Shown here: positions 57,229 to 64,000 of the stretch, piece after piece | Layout of the letters: each line of letters starts with the position of its first letter | Numbering within the stretch: the first letter of the stretch is position 1 | From: Spongospora subterranea f. sp. subterranea | Taxonomy: Eukaryota; Endomyxa: Phytomyxea; Phytomyxea; Plasmodiophorida | DNA: 64,000 nt | Assembly: GCA_049724395.1 (NCBI GenBank) | Contig: JAUGWO010000067.1 | Coordinates: forward strand, 62,001-126,000 | Direction: 5' to 3' | Made by a program: the position numbers and the translations under genes | Notes under the pieces: generated by a model | What the model was told of the DNA's origin: nothing | Database searches by the model: none | What the model saw: the letters and a program-made list of their open reading frames with translations, nothing else

Positions 57229-60120
57229 TCAGAAAACCTTGTTCCACACACATTGGAACATGGGAAACAGCAATCGGAGCATTTTGTAGAACGGGTCGTT
57301 CGCCTTTCGTAGGACGGCGACGGCTTCCTTGTGCCCATCGTCATTGGCAGGATCCAATGGTGAGATATTTGCATGATCGTGTAGTGCCCGATTAGCCCCT
57401 TTACTCAGGAGATAACGGACCATTACAGCTCTACACACCACAAATATATCACAAATGTTGTTCGATTTCGATTGATCCAACTAACCTATCGGCCTCGGGT
57501 CCATGCTGCTCTATCGCCAGATGAAGAGTAACCATCAACATCTTTTGCATCGATATCGGTTCGGTCGTCAACGTCCAGTAGTATTTCGGCAAGTTCAACC
57601 CTAACACCATCACAATTGACCACTGATATAATCAAATGAAACTGACTTACGAAAGGTGCATGGCAGCGTGATGAAACGGTGTCCGACCAAAATCATCAGA
57701 AAGCGTTGGATCGGCACCATTATTCATCAAAAACTTGACCATTGCCAATCTGAAGACATTGGGTTCCATATTGTCTGATTGAACGAACTGTTGGGCGGAT
57801 GACGCAGTACTCAAAACTGCCAGATGAAGTGGAGTTCTACCATTAAAGACTTTTGCATTCAAGATTTTTGCATTGATATCGACTGGTTTGCGGCAATTGA
57901 CAAGGATTTGGGCAATGTCGACCCTGATAAATCCTCACTTAAACACCGATATATTCACCAGATATTGACTCACAAGTTGAATAGGGCAGCGTAATGAAGC
58001 GGTGTCCAACCATATTTATCATGAAGGGACGGATCAGCACCAGAGTCGAGCAAAATGGTGACGATTGCAGCTCTAGACAGACATTCTCCATCATCGAATC
58101 TATATCTCCTAACACAACTAACCTATCGCCCTGACGAAATAAGGTTGTACTGGCGATAATTGCCAGATGAAGAGGACTGTGGCCATCAGCGTTTTGCGCA
58201 TCGAGATCGCCCGGTTTGGCGCTCTTCGCCAGTATTTGTACAATGTCAACCCTGATGAGCGAGCACGTTAAACACCGATATATTCCCATGATATTGACAG
58301 ACATTAACGACAGGGCACCATAATGAAGCGCCGTACAATGAGTTTGATCACGAATCGCCTGATCAGCACCATTTCGAATCAGAATGTCGACCATTGAAAC
58401 TCTACAAACAAATATTCATAATTGAATTTGGATATTGACGACCCGACTAACATATTGGAGTGCCTGGACACTGAATATTTGATGATTGTGCGATGAAGTG
58501 GTGTTCTAAGAAGGTGGTCTTGTGTGTTGATAAATGATGGATCAACAGCCCTCTCTATAAGTGTAGTCGCCAACTCAATCCTGATAACAACACATTTTTT
58601 AATGGGATATACTGACAGGGGGATGATTTACCAAGGGCGTTCCACAGCGTAATGAAGCGCTATCTCACCGTATTGATTCCATATGGTGATATCAGCACCA
58701 TAATTCAGTAGAGCAATGGCGACAGAAAGACTGAAAAGACAAACAATTAATAGGGAACAATTCCTCGACCCCATAAAATATACTGTTGATTTTGGATTGC
58801 CAAAAGGAAAGGAGTATATCCATATTGATCTTTGAAGTTGATTGCCACTTGTTTGTCCACTCGTCCGTCCGACAATATTTTATCAATAACTCTAACTCTG
58901 AAATGACTGTCTTGTCAGACCATGATGGATGGCGTAATTGACAATACAAAAGTGGCGTCATACTGGCCATGTTTAGCGGCAATGTGCAGTAGAGTCTCTT
59001 CTGAAGGCGTTGTTGGTATTGTCGGATCAGCTCCCTGATCTAGCAAACACTCCACCACACTCCTGTTGATGGGAGATAAGCAATAGATCGATGTCCAAGT
59101 ATTCGAATGTGCTAAACCAGTAGTTGAAATATGCCGCCACCATCATAGGTGTCTGTCCATAGCTGTTTTGAGCATCGATAATGTGAACCATGTTCATTCT
59201 GACGAGATCCGTAAACAACGTTCATTGATTTAGCTGTTTTGATACATACGATTTGACTTCGGTAGCTTTTTCTCTGTTCGAATCTCCATTGTTAGCTAAG
59301 TGTTCCTCAACAGGTCCATTGACACCTCGCACCCTGATTGCAAAGGAATCAATCAGAATATCAAGTTTCAGCACATGAAATGACAATACAATTGTGATTT
59401 TGCATCACTAATGATAGGGGTGTCTTCTTTGTGGTTGTTTTCCTCGATCGCCTTAGGGTATCTCCGACAAATATGATCGATAAGGTTGATCCTGAAGATT
59501 GTTAGCGGTTAAGATATTCAACGAATCGGACACCATTACATTCCCTCACGAGCAGCGATGTGCAATACTGCATCGCCGATTGATGTTGATTTTATAGAAG
59601 GATCGGCGCCATTATCCAACAGAGTAATTGCGGTTGTTTCCCTATAGTCAATATAAGGCCAGTTGATTGATGGATAGAAACACGTGAACATACCAGATAG
59701 ACTGAGGCACATCTACTCTCTTAGAACTGATAGAAATCCACATTTAGAGAAAATCCATTGAATGACGATATTGCTCAAACCAATGCTGATCGGCAACCTG
59801 GGATGAAGCTCGAATATCTACCCATTGGTTGATGATGTCGTATTTACTGACAAGTATTATAAGTTAAGAAATAGGATCAAACAATGAACAGACTTTCGAC
59901 CGTTATAAACTGTCAGGAACAGCGGAGTTGCGCCATCGTTATCCATTGCGTTGATATCGTATTTCGCTTCGGATATGAGTTGACGAACTTGTTCATTGCT
60001 GAGAAATCACCAATAAGAGATGATAACAGGTAATGATATGAAGTAACTGACTTTCCATCTTTGGCCGCCAGATGAAGAGCCGTTCGGCCACAGTCATCGA
60101 CCTTAATTGTACTCAATCTA
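57229..60120 (-). CDS. Ankyrin-repeat protein, copy B, very similar to copy A
   Basis: Same strand, same exon order and same short introns as the gene at 50.6-54.2 kb. Landmarks: VDDCGRTALHLAAKDGKS near 60.1 kb, DAQNSYGQTPMMVAAYFN near 59.15 kb, ALHYGALSLMSVNIMGIYRC near 58.32 kb, VFNGRTPLHLAVLSTASSAQ near 57.85 kb, and last exon AVMVRYLLSKGANRALHDHA ending at a stop at 57229. Long stretches (about 58.25-58.65 kb versus 51.7-52.1 kb) differ by only a few bases, including in introns, so the duplication is recent. Some repeats are more intact here than in copy A. The first exon is again not resolved; 60121-60607 shows no other gene. Confidence 0.65.
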
Positions 60121-60607
60121 CCATAAGACCATATCCGCTGTCAACTGATGATGCTTCGCTCATATAAATTGAAAACGAAAATACCCCCCAGAAACAGCAA
60201 CGCAGATCTGCGTGTAATTGAGTATTAGGGCCATGAACATGATTAAACATTTCGAGTGCGATTGCGAAAACATCATCAACTAGCGATTATATAAATCAGG
60301 ATAAGCGGGAGAGGGAGGTCCGTGCCGCCCATGGGCCTGTTTTTTGCTGCGTTGCGCCAACTGCATTCGGCATTCTAAGTCCGTCACTGTGTTGGCCATT
60401 TCCGTGCGAGCAGCTAATCTGACCTCGACAACGTACATTTAGTGTATGTTAGCTTGTACTCAGCATTAATGTTCACTTAAATGTATTTTGCAGTACAGTT
60501 GCGAATTGAGAACGAGAATCCGTGTACAGGTACTGTATGAGCTCGGTGAAAAAAAAAACACGAAAAACCTTGTGCATCAGTGCATTTATGAGTATGAACT
60601 TAGATGG

Positions 60608-60871
60608 TTATTTCTACATTATCCTGTCCTGGTTGATTTCTACATTATCCTGTCCTGGTTGATTTCTACATTATCCTGTCCTGGTTGATTTCTACATTAT
60701 CCTGTCCTGGTTGATTTCTACATTATCCTGTCCTGGTTGATTTCTACATTATCCTGTCCTGGTTGATTTCTACATTATCCTGTCCTGGTTGATTTCTACA
60801 TTATCCTGTCCTGGTTGATTTCTACATTATCCTGTCCTGGTTGATTTCTACATTATCCTGTCCTGGTTGAT
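60608..60871. repeat. 26-bp minisatellite, about ten units
   Basis: The unit begins TTGATTTCTACATTATCCTG and ends TCCTGG; about ten head-to-tail copies without visible differences except at the first one. It lies downstream of nothing recognisable and 170 bp from the next possible gene end. Confidence 0.95.
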
Positions 60872-61042
60872 CCATGGCGATATAGCCGCAGCTCTTCAGA
60901 AATATGTAGTTATAGGTGACAATGCTATGAAGCTAATGTCTCGAAAAGCAAAAAGGCACTTGGTTTCTGCTTTTAGATCGCCGACAACCCTGAAATTTGG
61001 GTGCAGCGTCGATTGCGGCAGTTGGATACTCTTGGCTGAATC

Positions 61043-61980
61043 TTAAATATGACTCAATTGGATTAAGATCTCGTCTTTGCCAAGGCGAGTGACATTATGC
61101 CATTCGTCATGTGGTAACCCGCAAACAACCCCTTCTATCGCAAGCTTAACATTTAGTAAATTGACCGCAATGGTATCGCCGATTAATATTCGATTTGCCA
61201 AGAAGCACAGGCAAGGCGCAGGGTGCATGATCTGAAGACCGCGATGATCCAGTGGTCTTGGCAGATCCATATCTGGGATAAATATCGATTGGATGACGCT
61301 GGCAGGCTGATATCGCACGAAATTTTTCCTGTTTAGACTAAACTGTTGCAAAAGAGGCCAAACAGGAATCATGGTTTGGAGAGCCGGGATAATCCACGCA
61401 TCAAGGGCGGTGGTGTCTTCAACTTCCATGGCTCCAGAATATCCAGCGCAAAGCCTGGCTTCTGCTTCAGCGGATTCATTTCGCAATAAATTTCGTTGCG
61501 CTTCTCTCCGTTGTTTTTTTCTTCATCGTCACTGATTCGAACCGAATTTGCCGGTCGAACGTTGCGTTTGATGCTAAAACGTCTTTTGGAAGGTTATCAA
61601 AATATGGAGCCAAGTCGCTCATCTGAATCATAGCATTAGATAAAACCTGCAAGATTCAGTTATTTCCTGCGGCACATCACCACCCGCTCTGTCTATTAAC
61701 AATAGTTTGGCGATGTTTGCCTACAACGAGCAGATTCAGTAAAAATCGTGACAATCTGATTGTGGACAAAATACTTGGACAAAGATAAGCGTTTTCTCTC
61801 AAAGCGATGGACGGTCCGTCTTAAATAACAGGTAACATTCGTCAAGACGTCACCATTGTATTCATCTTGAACCGGTCCTTCATGTTCATCATCCATTGTA
61901 TGAACATGAATACCGTCATCTGAAAGCGGGATAACGGATGTGTTAGAAGGCTTGTCTGCTGTGCATATCGTAGACAAGGA
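61043..61980 (-). CDS. Uncertain multi-exon gene inserted among ankyrin copies
   Basis: Three minus-strand stretches look coding: one with DDGIHVHTMDDEHEGPVQDE near 61.87 kb, one with SNAMIQMSDLAPYFDNLPKD near 61.6 kb, and one with DAWIIPALQTMIPVWPLLQQ and RILIGDTIAVNLLNVKLAIE at 61.1-61.4 kb. They need frame changes between them that I could not place on clear splice sites, so the gene may be real but mis-modelled, or decayed. It interrupts the ankyrin copy that resumes at 62.0 kb. No family recognised. Confidence 0.35.
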
Positions 61981-62019
61981 CCACAGATTGGCCTAATGAG
62001 CTACAGCGAATAGTGTTTG

Positions 62020-62640
62020 CACGTGTACAAACAAATATTCATAATTTAATTTGGATATCGACGACCCGACTAATCTGGACACTGAATATTGTGCGTTGAA
62101 GTGGCGTTCTAAGAAGGTGGTCTTGTGTGTTGATAAATGATGGATCAACAGCCCTCTCTATAAGTGTAGTCGCCAACTCAAACCTGATAACAACACATCA
62201 TCAATGTGATATATTGACAGGGGGATGATTTACCAAGGGAGTTCAACAGCGTAATGAAGCGCTATCTCACTGTATTGATTCCTTATGGTGATATCAGCAC
62301 CATAATCCAGTAGAGCAATGGCGACAGAAAGACTGAACTGACAAACAATTGATAGGTAGTGAACAATTACTTGACCCCATATAATATACTGTTGATATTT
62401 CATTGCCAAAAGGAAAGGAGTATATCCATATTGATCTTTGAAGTTGATTGCCACTTGTTTGTCCACTCGTCCATCCGACAATATCTCGTCAAGAACACTA
62501 ACTCAGAGATGGTTGTCCAGTCAGACCATGATGGATGGCGTAATTGACTATAGGTTAATGGCGCCATACTGGCCATGTTTAGCGGCAATGTGCAGTAGAG
62601 TACAGCCATCAGCTGTCCCAGCAAACAAATATTCAGGATT
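62020..62640 (-). pseudogene. Ankyrin-repeat copy C, partial
   Basis: About 600 bp closely matching the middle of copies A and B, with the exons INFKDQYGYTPFLLAMKYQQ, ADITIRNQYSEIALHYA and MASMAPLTYSQLRHPSWSD. Both ends of the gene are missing: the left side abuts unrelated sequence at about 62.0 kb and the right side stops at about 62.64 kb. Probably a truncated duplicate. Confidence 0.6.
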
Positions 62641-63059
62641 GAGCAACGAAAAGCGCCAGGTGATACATCCGTCGTTTTTGACTCACAAATATGGGCACTT
62701 TCTCTACTTTGCTGGTCATTTACAATATCCGTTGCCTGGGCAAAAAGCTTTTGGAAACGACTAAATCACTTCCAAGCACTCCTGAAATCGACCAAGCGTT
62801 GATAACAGCCCATCCAGAAATCAAGAACAAATCATGATCAATTCGATGGCACAAGCAGCAGCTTCATTTCGTACCTATCAGAATATTTGGGACTGTAGCG
62901 ATCAGACTTTATGAGACGGAGGGAGTATCCAATTTGTAATTCAACGCAAAATACCCCAACTCTGTATGTTTATGCCCCCAAACCGCTGTTTTGTAAATTA
63001 CCCTCACGAACGATTGGAATAAACTGCATTCGACTTCAACATTGAAACATGTGTTCAGT

Positions 63060-63660
63060 TGAGGTGCTAAACATGGCCAGTGTGGCGCCATTACTGTATT
63101 GTCCTTACGCCATCCATGATGGTCTGATTGAACATTTTAGAGTTAGTGATATTGATAAGATATAATCGGATGTACTGTATCAGTGGCAGTCAACTTTAAA
63201 GATCAGACCGGAAATACTCCTTTCCTTGTGGCAATGGAAAACAATCAGCAAGGTATAAGGGACAAAAAAATTGTTCGATGTCAATATGATGTGAGATGGC
63301 GCTTCATTGCTGCAATATTTCTTACGTCAGTCCCGTAAATATATTTGTTTTATAATAAGTGTTCTGGTGTTAGGGTTGAATCTGTCGAAATACTGGTAGA
63401 CTGGTAGATTTGGCCGACTCAAGATATTTCGACGCAAACTGTTCTGGTCAATCGAATCACATTTGTGAACTCTGTGTATAGTTGTAGTGGTCAAGTATCT
63501 GTTGAGTAAAGGTGCTGATCAGGGGCGCCATCATTAGTCCTGTATCTCACCGCTGGGCATCGCAAGCAAGATACCGTCATTGTGCTATGAAAATGCAAAC
63601 AATTCGTTCTACAAGGTGTTCCCGTTCATTTGACAGTACAGGTGCTCCACACACTTTTGG
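63060..63660 (+). pseudogene. Ankyrin-repeat copy D, inverted and decayed
   Basis: The plus strand here carries exons found elsewhere on the minus strand: ATG-started MASVAPLLYCPYAIHDG, then FRVSDIDKI followed by an in-frame stop, and a later exon VVVKYLLSKGADQG matching the last exon of copy B, also interrupted by a stop. Sequence similarity is lower than between A, B and C. An older inverted duplicate. Confidence 0.55.
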
Positions 63661-63789
63661 ACACGAGAAACCGCCATAAGAACACAATGTAAAACGAATA
63701 GTTCTCATATCCCAACACAGTTATGGTTTCCTGGTGGTCAAATCCCTTCGCGAGATCCATTGTTAACGTACGTGGTTTTACCACGAAGA

Positions 63790-63960
63790 CACTGATCAGC
63801 ACTTTTTACTCGCCAGATACTTGACCATTTCGACCTCAACTCACAGAGTTCCCTTGGAGTATGACAAACAACTGTGCCGAGGATGAGTTCAACCGTCACT
63901 TCCGTAGCCAGAACAACTGCGCACGGACTTTTCCCATATCAATTCCTATATTAGGGTCAG
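63790..63960 (-). pseudogene. Ankyrin exon fragment and flank, copy E
   Basis: Repeats the block seen at 56925-57055, including the exon for VEVEMVKYLA and the downstream flank ending CTATATTAGGG. Only this piece is present before the window ends; the remaining bases to 64000 show nothing further. Confidence 0.4.
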
Positions 63961-64000
63961 TGGCCATATATGCAAATGTACGGACCTCTCACACTGTTCC

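Noticed and set aside
63950-63964. Telomere-like TTAGGG at the right edge
   Set aside because: Only a single TTAGGG occurs, and it also appears in the duplicate block near 57050; it is part of the duplicated flank, not a telomere.

Overview
The window is eukaryotic nuclear DNA. Genes lie on both strands, are spaced closely, and are cut by many very short GT-AG introns. Every junction I could settle by reading frame and family conservation gives an intron of about 42-80 nt. GPI-anchored chitin-deacetylase-like enzymes, a tubulin polyglutamylase-type enzyme, and COG1, EMC10, SLP1/SUCO, EFR3, RAE1 and ATM homologues together suggest an early-diverging, probably flagellated fungus or a close opisthokont relative. 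This placement is inference; no rRNA or other marker is present.

Layout. 1-3.3 kb: the 3' part of COG1, a coiled-coil gene and a PHD-finger gene. 3.5-3.8 kb: a 34-bp minisatellite. 4.5-15.5 kb: one large ATM/TEL1 checkpoint-kinase gene on the minus strand, recognisable at both ends by the first exon, the PI3K-like kinase domain and the FATC tail. 16.1-20.2 kb: two tandem polysaccharide (chitin) deacetylase genes, one carrying a one-base frameshift. 20.5-24.1 kb: a long coiled-coil gene, head-to-head across 53 bp with an SLP1/SUCO SUN-domain gene (24.1-26.5 kb). 27.0-30.4 kb: EFR3. 30.8-39.0 kb: a GC-rich block with few introns holding a TTLL enzyme, a p25-alpha-like segment, a RAP-domain mitochondrial protein and a small coiled-coil protein, with a broken Ty1/copia-like remnant in its middle. 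39.1-42.1 kb: a coiled-coil gene with UVR-like motifs. 42.9-44.5 kb: degraded retroelement pieces. 44.7-48.6 kb: RAE1, two unrecognised genes and EMC10. 49.0-50.2 kb: an unrecognised multi-exon gene. 50.6-64 kb: an ankyrin-repeat field with two long, very similar genes on the minus strand, a third partial copy, an inverted decayed copy and smaller exon fragments. This field holds a 1-kb 30-bp minisatellite and a 26-bp minisatellite.

The left and middle parts are housekeeping genes: Golgi tethering (COG1), ER membrane protein biogenesis (EMC10, SLP1), plasma-membrane PI4P supply (EFR3), nuclear pore/mRNA export (RAE1), DNA-damage signalling (ATM) and tubulin modification (TTLL). They do not form an operon-like system. 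The right end is recently duplicated, decaying and repeat-rich, as in subtelomeric or accessory regions. I found no self-contained new molecular system. The most unusual features are the minisatellite whose units each carry a consensus 5' splice site, the duplicated one-exon-per-repeat ankyrin genes, the deacetylase pair with an altered metal site, and the possible TTLL/p25-alpha fusion.
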